Positions 34,519-48,400 of a stretch of 64,000 nt of DNA are shown in pieces. Source of the DNA: G963667145 sp963667145. Its GTDB lineage: Bacteria > Cloacimonadota > Cloacimonadia > G963667145. The stretch is taken from positions 930,001 through 994,000 of the forward strand of contig OY762943.1 in NCBI GenBank assembly GCA_963667145.1, read 5' to 3'. The translations under genes and the position numbers were made by a program. Below the pieces are notes generated by a model. It worked only from the letters and a program-made list of their open reading frames with translations, was not told where the DNA came from and did no database searches. Every line of letters begins with the position of its first letter. The stretch's first letter is position 1.

Positions 34519-37500
34519 TTATTGTTTTACGATTACACCTTCCCAATAGTAACAGTCAGTCGGTGTCTTTCCAGCTGCATCTCCAGCAATCGCTCCCGCA
34601 CTGGTTCCTGTTATATATCCACCGACAGTTACGGAATTGGACACCACATAGGCTGTCTCTATGAAACCAACTATACCTCCTGCTTTTGAGCCTGTAATCT
34701 TGCCGTTTATGGACAAGCACTTGGTGAGTAACGCATGCTCGTCGCCCAATTTACCGACAATGCCTCCTACATTATAAGAGCCAGTACCACTACCTTTTAT
34801 CTCAGAATTATTCACACGGCAGTTTTGCACCACTACATTGCTACCAGCATAAGCCAAAATACCTCCTACATCTCCTCCTGTGCTAGTGTTAAGAATAGTT
34901 GCAGAATCCAAGACTACATTCTTGATCGTGTCATAACCTCCAGTGGTACCATGATATCCCTCACCTGTGGTGAAAGCGAACAATCCCGTTCTGTTTGCTA
35001 ATTTAGAATCACTGGAATTGTGCAAGCCGTATATTTCATAGCCGTTACCATCGTATACTCCTCGGAATCCTTCCTTGCCACCTTCAGCTATACTGCGATT
35101 AACTGAATTTTTAGTGTTAGGTAAGCCTATTGGCCAAAAATCAACTGTTTCACTACTCATGTTGATATCTCTTTCCTGACGGAAGTAATACCCTTCCTGT
35201 ACATATTTGGTATGTCCCACACATTTGAGTGTTATTGGATTTATGATACGGAACGGATCTGCCAAAGTACCTGAGCCCAAGAACGGATTGAGGAAACCAT
35301 CGTCAATTGTCAAAGAAACAGCCATCAAAGTAGGATAGTGCCTGTCTTCTACGTCTCTTATACTACTATTTGATCCAATAGAACCCATGGTATAGCCTAA
35401 AGTTCCATTCCAAATGGAATGATTTTGAGCGGTCGTAGAAGATCCTAAATAGTCATCTCTTTCTTTGGTTATCACCCCATAAGTGTTATAAGAACTTGAA
35501 AGAAAATCTCTACCTATAGTGGTTGAACCTGTGTCAGTATAGACATTTGAATAGCTTGCACTAGCACTACCGAAAACAGGTCCTGCGTTCGCAGGCAATA
35601 CATTTCCTAAGCTTGCAATTTTGCTAATATTACCTGCGGTTACAGAGCCAAATGTTCCACCAACTATACTACCCGTGTCTATTTGATTTTTGGCTGAGAT
35701 TACATTGTTTATGGTTGGTGCTCCAGTTACCGAGCCGATGAAACCACCGACTTTACCCGAAGGTGCTCCACTAAATTTGTTGCCCACACTCCAGATATAG
35801 TTGAGAGTTGCTGCACCAGAAACTACACCGGCAACTGCTCCCTGTATATCGCTGGAATTACCTGCAAATGTGGAGTTGTAGATTCCCAGATTTTTCACTG
35901 TTCCTGTGGTAAGCTCACCAATGAATCCTTGCTTTGTATAAGAATTGCTAGCTACTACGTCTAGCCCTACAATACCTCCATAAGCTCCATCTATGGTTCC
36001 AGAGAATCTGTCTATCGGCTCCCAGTTTCCAGCACTTGAGCCGTTGAGGTCGTGATACCACTTGCCATCACTCAATTTTATCACCGTGGCTGTGTCTGAG
36101 CACCTGAACGTATATTTAAAACTTGGGAAAGCTTTGATGACGTTCAATTGGTAAGCCTCGCTGATTTCTTTCTCGCCGTTGCTATTTTCTGCCAGTTTGA
36201 TTTTGCTAGCAGTGATAGTGTCTTTCTCCATTTTATAGAGAGCTGGAGCCATTTGCATTATTGCTGTAGGATTGGAGTTGAATTTCCATGTTGTTCCATT
36301 CAGGTCGAAACCGCGTGCGTACCACCAATCGATGGAGATAAAGTCGGACAAGAATGCATTTTTGCCGTCTCTGGTGACATCTAACTCGTCACGAGGATTG
36401 TAAAGCGTGTCGTTTCTCTTTACATTGGTAAAGTACCAACCGTAGCAATCAGTAATAGTTGCTCCGTCTTTACCAAATACCCTGCCTCCATATACTCCAT
36501 ATGTAGGAGAAACCTTGCTTACTATAGAATCCATGATTACCACACAGCTATCAAGTATTGCACCATTTGAATTAGTGCTGGCAAGAACACCTCCTGCAAT
36601 TCCAGAATTAGCAACCACAGAACCACCAACTACCAAATTCTTATGGAATTTGCCATATCCAGAAGTTCCTATCACTCCACCAACATTTTGATTCCCTCTA
36701 ACATTATTATTATAAGATAAGATATTCGAATAGTTATATCTTTTAAGTTGCTCGGAATCATCGCATCCTGCCAACGGACCTACATAATTATTATTCCCAC
36801 TAATGGTACTATTGCAAATTGCCAAATTCTTTATCTCACGATTTTGATCATACGCCTTAATCCAACCAAACAAGCCAGAGACTTTATCATCACCTGTTAT
36901 TTGTGAAATGCCACTGATGGAGTAATTTTGACCATCAAAGCTACCTTGGAACGGCAGATCTTTAGATCCAATAGGTGTCCAAGGTTCAACAGGCAACTCA
37001 ATGTTTGCTCCCAACTTATAATAGAGTTCCACTCCGTATTTAATGTTTGTCAAATCATTTTTGTTCAAGACTACATACGGAGACAGCTCTGTTCCCGAAC
37101 CACTGGTAAATGTGTGAGGATCACTGGTGATGCCAACTCCCGACCAATCTACCGTGCCAGAGTCTATTTCTGGGGGTACATTTGAGCCCACAGGGTGTAC
37201 TCTGTGGCTGCCAGCAGGCCACTTCCAACCATCACCATAAGCTATACCCACTCTCTCCGCAAAGAAATCTTCGCCAAATGCAAGCAAAGAAGTAGGACGA
37301 CCATCCTTGCCATTTAATTCTCCGCTATTAAGTTTTACAGAAGTACTGCCATCGCTTAAATCTTTCAAATATGTCCTTCTGAAAGCGTAGTTGTTTCCTA
37401 AATCATCAGATCCAGCAATGTCCCCAAGAATTCTTCCAATGTTTAGTACGTCTGTTCTCGTACCCGCTATAGTGTCATTAATAGCCACACAATTTACAAG

Positions 37501-40500
37501 AAATGTGTTTATCCCATAACCTACAATCCCTCCAGCAGTTTTATTGCTAGATTTTACAACATTATCAACAGAGATTAAGTAAGTGTTTCTATAATTTTGG
37601 TAGCTATACCCAAAAAATGCCCCTGTACAGCTGGTGGATTTCACTGTGCATCTTTTTACAAGTATGTTTTTCGTCATACTGCTTGCATTTTTTGTAAACA
37701 CTCCTATTACAACTCCTGCACTCTGATTTCCTACTCTTGCTTCTACATTGCAATCATAAAAACTCAAATTTTTGATAATTGCAGCTTGCTCTGCGGTTCC
37801 ACCATTATCATGAATCAACACGTAATATGTTTCGTCAATAAACCCTACGTTTTTATGCTCGTTAGATATAATATCCATTCCTGAAATACTATAACCATTT
37901 CCATCTATTGTCCCATAGAATTTATTTATCGGTGTCCAGTTGCCATCTCCAGTGGAGTCACTGTTGTTATAGCCTTCTGTGTCGAAATTGAGGTTTTCTA
38001 TTAATTGGAAATTTTTACCAAGGAATGCACGTATCAAGTCCAATTGCTTAACGTTTTTTATCTTGTACGGAGTGGACTCTGTCCCTCTACCCTCAGCAAA
38101 ACGCAAAACTTCAGGGTCACAATCCGTCGCCAACATTCCCTTCAATTTCGGTGTACATACCCAATCACCTGGTGTCCATGTCCATGCATCTCTAGCATCA
38201 AAATTAACCGTGCTGGTATAGAAAGTACCCATGAGCAAACTGGAGAATGCATATGTAGAACCATCCATATCTGTTTTGCCAACATCTTGCCCTTTGTCAT
38301 AATAGGCGTTGCCATTCCAGGCATAGTTGTTGACAAGCCCTTCATCTATGCTAGGAGCTATTCTTCTGCTAAACTGTACATTAGTGACTTTTAAGCTATC
38401 TATAGCAGATACACAGTTCTCCACTTCGGCTCCCGCCAAAGCTCTTCCCACTACTCCACCTGCATAGCCTGAAGATTTAATAGTATTCTTGAGAGTTATG
38501 CTCCATTTCAATTCCGAACTGGACATTCTTCCTGCTATAGAACCAACGGCGGTTGCACCCAAAGAACCATCAACTGTAGATTCTCCGACATATATGTCCT
38601 CTAAGGTAGAAGTTGTTACAAACCCCGCAATGCCTCCAATATCTTTAGTAGAAGAGCCCCCGACAAATTTACAATCTATCAAAGCCAAATTCTTAACTGT
38701 ACTGTTATCCAATTGGGAGAATAGTCCTAAATAATCTTCATTAGAATTAATACTCATCCCCTTGATACAATATCCTTGCCCGTCAAAAGTTTTTCTCTCA
38801 AATGAAGGTATCGGATCGAAGTTACCAGTGCCGTTGCTATAATCGTCGTCATCACCAAAAGTAAGATTGTTCATCAAGCGGAATGTATCTACCTCGGTCA
38901 GATATCCTTTTATCATAGCGAGTCCAGCTAACGATCTAATCTCCATTACATTGTTGGAAATCTTAGCTGCTCCTTCCAAATCGTTCTCTGCCATTTGTAG
39001 TTTGCCTACATTTTCAAAATTCAACAAATACGGACAGTTGCGGTCTCCTACCTCCATTGCCCACGGTGATGTCTTAAATCCATAGTATTTATCACCAAAG
39101 AATTTCGTAAATCCTCTGAAGAAAACATTACCTCCATTCTCTCCTGTAGAATCCACACCTATCAACCATGTAGTGTCTCCTTTAACCACCATCTTAGTTT
39201 CAGCTGTGGTATAGTTGTTATTGAGTGTTGCACCGCTATTTTTGGCAACCTTATATACTGCACTACCTCTTATCTCTTTGGCTATAATGAAACAACTGTC
39301 AATCGTTGTTCCCGCTCCTGCCAAACTGGTGATACCACCAGCTTCACTGGTAGTAGAGACTATGCTGTCCACTATACTCACGGCTTTCACAACCCTACCA
39401 CCCGTCATATCTCCAGCGATACCTGCTGCACCATTCAGACTTTGCAATTTGTTATATCTGCTCAGAACGTCTCTTATGGAGCCTCCTGCCATAGTCCCTA
39501 TTACTATAGCTCCCGAACCTGACGTATTGGTAACTTTAGAGCTGTCTATCACCACTTGGCTAATAGTTCCTTCTTTCAAAACTCCACAGAGAGCTCCCGT
39601 GTAATTGCTACCAGTAACATTTGCATTTACCATTCTAATGTTACTCACAGTTCCACCATCTATGTATCCAAAAACTCCTCGGGCAACACTAACTCCAGTA
39701 CCTTTGCTGGTAGTGATAGTGAGATTCTTTATAGATTTGTGATTTCCTTTCAGTTCTCCAGAAAAAGCCAACGAGTTGCTGTAATATCCTATAGGAGTAT
39801 ATCCCGTGTATCCACTAAAGTCTAAATTGCCGTTGATGATATATTTATTAGTCAGCTTCAATCCGTCGGACAAATCAACAACTTTGTCATAACTCCTGCC
39901 TGTGGTGAGCCTTACATCGCCTATAGCGTCCAATTGTATCGGTTTGGTTATTATATAGTACCCTTCACTATTTTTCTCCATTTTGAGGGTATTAGAAAGC
40001 TCGCTTGTTGGTATTTCGAGTTTGTTGTTAACAAGATATGGATATGAGAAAGTGCTATCCAAAGCCCATGCAGGATCATTTAAAAGGTCTCCTGTCATCA
40101 GGATTTCACTCTCGGAAACAATTGCTCCAGCAGTATCTCCTCCTCTGCCTATTCCACATCTTTTTTCTTGCAACGCTCTGGCAGAATAAGAGTTGTAGAT
40201 TGCTCCCGCATACATTGCTCCAACAAAGTTACCTACACTGTCCCCAATAGCCGCATCGCATTTCAGTGTATAGGATGCTTCTATTTGTCCACCTCTCATC
40301 TCTCCTACCAAAAGACCTAGTGTATCAATATTATTAGCACTAACGTCGTAGCTAAAGCTATATTTCAGCCCCTCTGTCTCATCGACATCCATCACACCAA
40401 CGATTGCTCCTACTTTGTCGGCATTGATTAAACTAATTTTGCGTACAGAAGACTTTTTGATTGTACTACTTCCAGTCATTTTACCTATCAAGCCTCCCAA

Positions 40501-42487
40501 AACAATCCCGCTATTTTCTACACCTGATATACTGGTTTTAAGTCTACAATCCGTAAATTGTGCATTTTCTGCCCATCCTGCCAAACCACCCGCGGTAATC
40601 CCTTTTCCAGCAAGATTAATAGAAATATTGCTGAATGTATCTACAAAGCTGGAAGCAACAGATCCTGAGTATTTACCGAAGAAACCCCCGACATAACTTG
40701 GCTCGGATGTAGAAGAAGATGTAGAAGTAACTTTCATCACCAAGTTCGCCTCATAGTCTACCGTTGCACTACTCACAACGGAAACTACACCATAGAATCC
40801 TCCAACATACGAACCTTGACCTACCACAATGTCATCGAGATTTATTCCGTTAATTGTTTGTTCATCAATAGTTGTTTTCATAATTTTGGCATCTCCCGCC
40901 ACAAGACCTATCTTGGAGTTTTTGCCAACTTTAGCCTTAAACGAACTAATACCCAAATTCATATTGTTTAATTCCAATGAAGCATTTTCTATCTCTCCGC
41001 ATAATCCCCCAAGTATTGCACTCTTATTGGAAAAATCAGTAGTTAAATTAATATTAGCATTTATATGAATTTTTGACATTGATTTCGTCTTGCCTGAACC
41101 TAACAAACCTCCTACGTACAGAGTGTCTGCTCCTTTCAAGCCTTCAGCAAATTTGACTGTAGTAGCCACCACTATGCTATCATATTTACTTCCAGTTTGC
41201 TCTTCCTTACCTGCAATACCTCCAACATAAGCTTTTTCCGCTGTCGCACTAAAAGATACGTTTTTTACACTTATAGAATTGAACGAAGTGGAAGAGATAT
41301 TTCCAACTACACCACCAATATATGCAACTCCATTCGTGGCAACACCTTTTAACGTTCTACCTGTTCCATCCAAAGTGCTAACTTCGTTCGTTTTACCTAT
41401 GCTATTATTAGAAATTTTGACCACTCTACCTATCATCATCCCCGTATAAGAGTTAGCAGAAGCGGAAGTAGCACTGATATCTCCTGACAAAGTGAGTTTT
41501 ACTGTCTTTATCGACCCTGAAATATTTTCAAACTTACCAATTAATCCACCTGCACAGGCCTCATTTGTGGCGTTAGCCACAACATTCATGACATTCCCCA
41601 TAATAATACTATCTATCGTTGCAGCTTTACTATAGCCTATCATATATCCAGCTGCCGCTTCTAATCCTGCTGTAGTATTATTCCCAGCACTTACACCCAG
41701 AGAGATATTTCCGACTGTTGAGTTGTTGTACTCACTACCTGTAGAATGTTCATATCCTACCAATCCACCAGCATAACAAATATTGCCACTGGAAACAGCT
41801 CCAACATAACTAGCACTAATAACGTTAGACTTTTTCATTATTCCGCTGAACTGCCCTGCCATTCCTCCTGCACATACTGGGCTTAAAGTTCCTCCTCCAG
41901 CAATAATGCTTTTAGCTGTTACTTCACAGTTTACTATTTCACTCGGTGTTACAGATTTACCAACCAATCCTCCTGCGTAAACTCCTCCTGTCAAAGTTCC
42001 TGTAATAGCTACGGTATCGTTATAGGCTTTCAGAACTCCTTCTCCACCTCCCACTAATCCTCCAACTGCAATCCTCGCAGCAAAATTCTCTTCCATGCTA
42101 ATAGAAACTGTATCTACACTAGTTACACCACTAATTTGCCCTATAAGTCCACCGACATAATCAGCACCATTAGCCGCACTAACAGCCTTTCTGTGCAACA
42201 CTTTTAGATTCTTGATAGTTCCACCATTTACCACACCAAAAATACCCACATTGGCAACATCGTCTCGAATAGCCTCTACCGTTATGGTTTTCCCTCTACC
42301 GTTAAATTTGCCCGTGAACGGATAAGTAGCATTACCCAATGGTATCAAACTATCTGAACTGCCAAATGAGATATCATTAAACAAAATAACACTAATATCT
42401 CCTGTAATCTTTCCAGAGTTGTATTGATCTGCCAAATCGTTGAAATCTACCCAAGTAGAAATTAGATAGTTGCCATCTGCGTCCTTG
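34519..42487 (-). repeat. GLUG-type (beta-helix-like) C-terminal region, copy 2, seven cassettes
   Basis: About 2,655 residues with the same seven cassettes as copy 1, joined to the last Fn3 unit through YTYG (YRTYG in copy 1). Recognisable cassette cores include FTGKFNGRGKTI, FQGSFDGQNYSISGI and FRGVYDGNGYEIYGL. The second cassette of both copies holds the shared phrase PIQLDAIGDVRL. The C-terminal residues (YYWEGVIVKQ) are conserved with copy 1, which suggests the extreme end is functional. Confidence 0.82.
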
Positions 42488-45400
42488 CCATATGTATAAT
42501 TTATAGCATTACTCCACTCACTATAAACTGCTGAGCCGATAGAGCCCATTTCTTTGGCAACACGATAGAAGTAAGTGTATCCCATTCTAAGTTTGCCAAA
42601 CGGACTCACTTTCCCTGCACTATTAATTTTTTCTTCATTATAATCTATGAACATAGTATCGCCAAGTACTATCAAATACTGTTCATTTGCCAGAGTGTCT
42701 TGACATATAGCTGTATTTTCTGCTAAGGTTGCAGAGCCAGTGGCGAAACTGCTGGATGTATCTCTACCTATCACATAACGACTGCCTACTTCACTCTCTA
42801 ACTTCCAAACTACTCTCGCTCCCAAAATAACACTATCTATATGTGTCTCAACTTTTAACAATTCCATTGGGGACAATTTCAAGAATCCATAAACCGTAGA
42901 ACTTTCCAAAATTTCGGAATTAAAGATCGTTCCTGCAGAATAATCTATATACCCCTGTATAGCATAACAATATGACTTCCCTTCTAATATGTTACCAAAG
43001 TTATTTGTATTCGTTTTATAGTCTGTAAGAACGTATATTGTGTTTCCTGTTGTTTCGTTTACCTCTTTTCTAAAATCACTAACTCTGAAAGTATCTGCCG
43101 TTCCACTATATCTATCTCCCTCAGCTAAATACCTAATTATTTTGTAGAAGCTCACGGTGTCGGGAGTTATTCCCAAACTGTCATAGTCGCCAGTAGGTCT
43201 ACTCGGTTTAAACTTGTTAAATCTCAGCTCTATCTTGTCGCTATATTTTCCTCTTGTTCCCGAATAATCACTATTTGTACTCGCAGAATCTTTATCCCAA
43301 TCGTAGTAATAGCTCATTCTCATTACAGAAGACTCGATTGGCATGGTGTGGTCAGCAACTTTACTACTCTTAGTAGATACAAGTTTGTAATCATATTTAT
43401 TGCCCTTCGTCATAGCCTCACCAAAAATCTTAGTACTGCTATCTTTTACTGTGTATAAAGAGTCACTGGTCGAACCAATTTGAGTTTTAATTATGTAACT
43501 TGTTACCTCTTCTTGTGAATAGTTACCATCTATTACTTTTCTCTTTAAGCTATATCTCTCAGGATTTACTCCCACAGGGAAGTTTTGTGTATTATTAGGC
43601 CAAGAAATCGCTATACCTCCTGCACAGAAATCGAAATCAACAGTACTAATTTCACTCTTGATATATCCATATACCGCACTACTCAAATCAAATCCTGTCT
43701 TAGTAGACAAAGTGAAATCGCTTCCATCTACAGGTATCGTTTTGCTAATCTCTATTGCGTAATAGTATATCTTACCTTTTTGTGCAGCATTATCGACCCA
43801 TCTAGCTCTACCATTCGTGGCAAGAGCAGTCACCTCGGCTTCACTAAGGGTTGCCACAGGATTTAGTTCTAACGGTATAGTATCGGCTGCTCTGTAGATT
43901 TTGTAGCTGGCAATTCCCGAAATTTGATTAAACCACAAGATTTGGCTGACACTATCTTTGCTAGCTTCCAAATTCAAATTTCCCAGAGGTGGATAAACTC
44001 CATTACTAATAGGAGAGTAAACCGAAGAATCTTTTTCGTTGTTGTAATAAACTCTAACCTTGTAGAAATAGACATTGCCCACTGGTGTTTTACTGGTATC
44101 TATATTTATACTCTTAGCTGATTGCGTTTCTTGAGAAACTACTAGCTCAAAAGTACTCTTAGTGTTTTTAGCTTGATAGATGCAATATCTCTGTACTTCA
44201 CTGGTCTTATACCCATATGGCAAGCTGTCCCAACCTACGCTTATTTTCTTTATGCCCACTGCAGAATTGTATACAGCTTCTATTCCTCTCACGGACTTAC
44301 TCACCACAGCACCAGATGCTTGGTTAGAATTCTCGGAGTATTTTCTAGAACCATCATTGTCTATCATAAATGTCTTAACTACAAAATAATACTTCAGAAT
44401 CGAATCTTGGGCATTGCCAAACTCAGGAGGAGTCCAGAAGCAAGTAGTATCATAGGCAGAATTTTTCTCCACAGAGGCAACGTAGCCGACAGACCTTACT
44501 GGAGTAACAGTATCGAAGTAAATAACATATCCGTTTCCGTCTTCCTCGGTATTCCAAATTGTATTTATTCCCGTGGTATCTTCTTTGCCTACCTTATAGT
44601 CGTATTGGCTTGATCTGACAAATTTCAAGTTCTTCGGTGCACCTAATTTGGTATATCCAGTAATAGAATCACTAATTCTAACCAAATCTTTCAAGTAAAC
44701 TTTGGCTCTGTATACATAGTTTCTGCCTGCCTTAAGAATGCTTGATTTGTCTGTGAACACGGCATTGCTCATTCTTGATCTCATTGTGGTTAAAAGTCCA
44801 ACTCTAGTCCAGATGTTATTAGAGCCCTTCCTTTCCAACTCGATAGAATCTGCATGTATACCACTGGTATAATAAACTTTGATGCTATCTACATATATTC
44901 CTTGAGAGGCACTAACCAAATCAACGCTGTCAGGATAAGTGTATCCGATGACCGTATCTCCTGCTGGAGACATAATATCTACAGTAAATGGAGAAGATCC
45001 AGAGTTGCTCGTTGTGTCCTCGCTAATTTCGTAACAAGCTTGAACTGTGTAGCGATATATCTGTCCTTTTTCCGTTTTGTCAGAGAAATAAGTATTGCCA
45101 ACTTTATCCGTAAATGATGTGTCCTTTCCATTTTCCATTTTATATTGGACACCTACATTTGATTCGTCTACATATCTGGTTATCATGTAGTAGCTTACCG
45201 AGTCGTTAACAACATGAGAAATTTTCTTCCATGTGAGTTTAATGCTGTCTTCGTACCTAGTAAAGACTCCTTCTGTCAAATATTCTCCACCAGCAGATGC
45301 ATCCACTCCGCTAACTTTCGGCATATCGAGATATCCGAAGGCTGTATTGCTTGGATCACTCACGGAATTGTTTGCTGTCACCACACAACGATAAAAATAC

Positions 45401-48400
45401 AGATTTCCTATCAACAAACTATTACTGGCAGGACCATCGGCAAAATTGTAATTTCCGTTGCTGCCATACGCTAAAATTTCTTTTTTATACGTATCGTTAA
45501 TGCTGTCTACTTTGCCTATGGAATCAAACCTATAGAAGCTAAATTTGGACACAACCAAAGTAGTAACTACCGACCATTTGAAATACATACTATCTGCTTT
45601 AGGTCCAACAAATTCAAGGTCTTTTACGCCCTCATATTTACAAATACCATAGTTACTCTCCGACCTCTCCGAAACAGTATCATAACCTACAGCTTGGATA
45701 GTATAATAAATACTTTGCCCCGGAGAATAAGCATATTTATTAGCATAGATAGTATCTTCGCTACAGTCTGAAACCGCTGTATTTTCAAAAATCTTTTCGT
45801 AGTTTGTAACAGTGGAACCATCAGTACCACGAACACTGTCCCTATAGATTCTATAGCCCTTATATGCTGCACCTATTTTGTTCCAAACAAGTTTAATAGT
45901 ATCCACATATTCGCTACGGCTAATGCTAACCCAAGTCGGAACATCCATTTTAGCAAAAGCTTGGGTGTTTAATGCTTTTGTATAGGAAGAAACCCCTAAT
46001 TCATTACTAAACGCTACTTTGTACTGATAGAAAACACCTTGGTTAATGTTTTGTGAGTCTTCTACCACATACGAACCACTATTAATATTCGGTTTGCCTA
46101 TTTTTACGGTATCTCTCTGCCCAGAAGTAACTGCATATTTGATAAGAACCAAAGTATCAACGTATGCATCACTATTGCTTGAGAAAACTTGAAGTTTTAT
46201 TCTATTAGAATATTGCCCGTTAAATAAGATTTTTATGCTATCTGGGCTCTTCAACAGGCTCCACCCACTATCTTCAGTAGAAGTATTGGTATATTCTCCC
46301 TTGCTTGATACTATCTTATATTGATAAACTCTTCCATACTCTATTTCGCTGTCGTTCTCTTCTCCATCTTCCGCAGTCTTGCCTACAGCTAATGTCTTGT
46401 AAGCAGAGCTTCCCCAACTGGTTTCTCCAGAGCCTCTACGATACAGTTCTACTTTATCTACATAAGCAGAAGAATAATATTTTATGTTTATAGAGTCTGC
46501 AACTGTTCCCTTGCTAATACTCACTATTCTGGCAGTGTCAGGACAAGAATAGCCAACAACTGTATCGGAGTAATCTCCAGTTAGAGTCGTAAGAAACTTG
46601 CTACTGGTTGATCCAGCTACGGTGTCTTGAGCAATATCCTTTATTCCCACTACATAATATTTGTAATCTTTCCCTCTCTCCGTAGAAATAAATGGAGATC
46701 TTCCGCTTACAGAATAGTCTATAAGTTGGATTTTCGTTCCACTTACTTCTATACTTGCCGTTTTATTGGAAACAGCATCATATCTATAAACCTTGTAATA
46801 GTCCACTGAGTCGTTCAGCAGGTGAGGTATCTTATTCCAACTAACAACTATGCTATCTCCTATAGCCTTAGTAGCTTTCACTCCTGTGACTTTCGGCATA
46901 TCCAGATAACCTATTCCTATATTGGATGGGGTACTCAAGAATCCTGAAGACTTAACTCTAACACGGTAGAAGTAAAGTTGACCTATAAGCAAATCCATAG
47001 AAGTAGAGACATATGTGTACTTGTTATAATCTCCGACCTTATCACTTCCTAAATATCCCTTAAGCTCATCTTGTGATATTCTGTGAGCATCTACAGTGTC
47101 GATGCAATTTGCAGAATCCACATCCGTTAATCTAGAAACGTAGATAGAATCCCAAGAAATAGCACTAGGTATTGACCAAGTCATCTTCATTGTATCTATT
47201 TTCGGACTATTCGACCATCCAACGACTTTCAAATCTTTAACTCCGCCATATTTGAGGAAGCCGTAATCAGAAGAAGACCTACCTGAAACCTTGTCCTCTC
47301 CTAGTGAAATAATTTTATAATGAATCTTTTTACCTGCTGGGTATTTTGTATAATCACCGTATACCGTATCGAACTTCGAAAGAATTAGCGGTTTATCTAC
47401 CGTTTGATAAAGAGAATCATACTTGCTATCATCACTTCCATCACCGCCTGTAGAATCTCTGAATACTTTATATCCGTTGGCGGCACCTTCTACCATGCTC
47501 CATGTAATCTTAATTGTATCCTCATTTTCTCCCTTATAAACAGCCAAGATTGTAGGAGCAGAAATTTCTTTTCCTAAGGTATCGGCAGCATTACCAAAGA
47601 GCGAGTATCCTGTAGAATTATTGTACAAAGCAGATCTATAAACATAATTCTTTCCTTGTACTCCTGCAGAATCTTTCAAAAGTATAAACGAGGCACTTGT
47701 TCCTGCATAAATAGTAGTATCTTGTGCTACTCCGGCTGTTGTGCTTCTGAGAAGCAATATAGAATCGACCGAAGCATTGTTCTCAGGCAAAGTTATCTTG
47801 ACTTGGACATAGCTTTCTTCGGTGGCAACCTTCTCCAGTGCAATCGCAGGACGCAGATTAGTATAAGCCAAGGTGTCCGTATAGTTTTCAGATAAGTGAT
47901 CATTACCCAATCTAAATCTGTAATGCAAGATTTGACCCGCTTTAAGTATTGTATCATTAAACGTTGTTATGTTCCTTCCACCGAGATACGCTACACTATC
48001 AAATTGGCTTTGAGAGCCATATACTTTACGATAAGCCAAAGAATATTTTTGATAATCTTTTGCACTCATGTCCACTTTAATCGTGATAGTAGTATCTGTC
48101 CCCACTTCAGGTGGATAATTTTTGGCAATCTTAGTTATTATTCCCTTAGTTACTTCTATTTTTGGCTTGCCCAAAGGTTGCATCTCTGCCCAACCGCTGG
48201 CAATGTTGCTCGAATCCGAAGTCATGGAAATATTGCACTCTTGTACTCCTGTCACCACAGTATCTTCTTTTATCGTAACATTCGCCAAAACATAATACTT
48301 ATAATCTTTACCTGGTTGGAACTCATTACTAAAGATATTCCCTGAATAATCGTAGAATGAGGAATCAGAACCTTTGACTTCTACTTTCTCTATGAGAGAA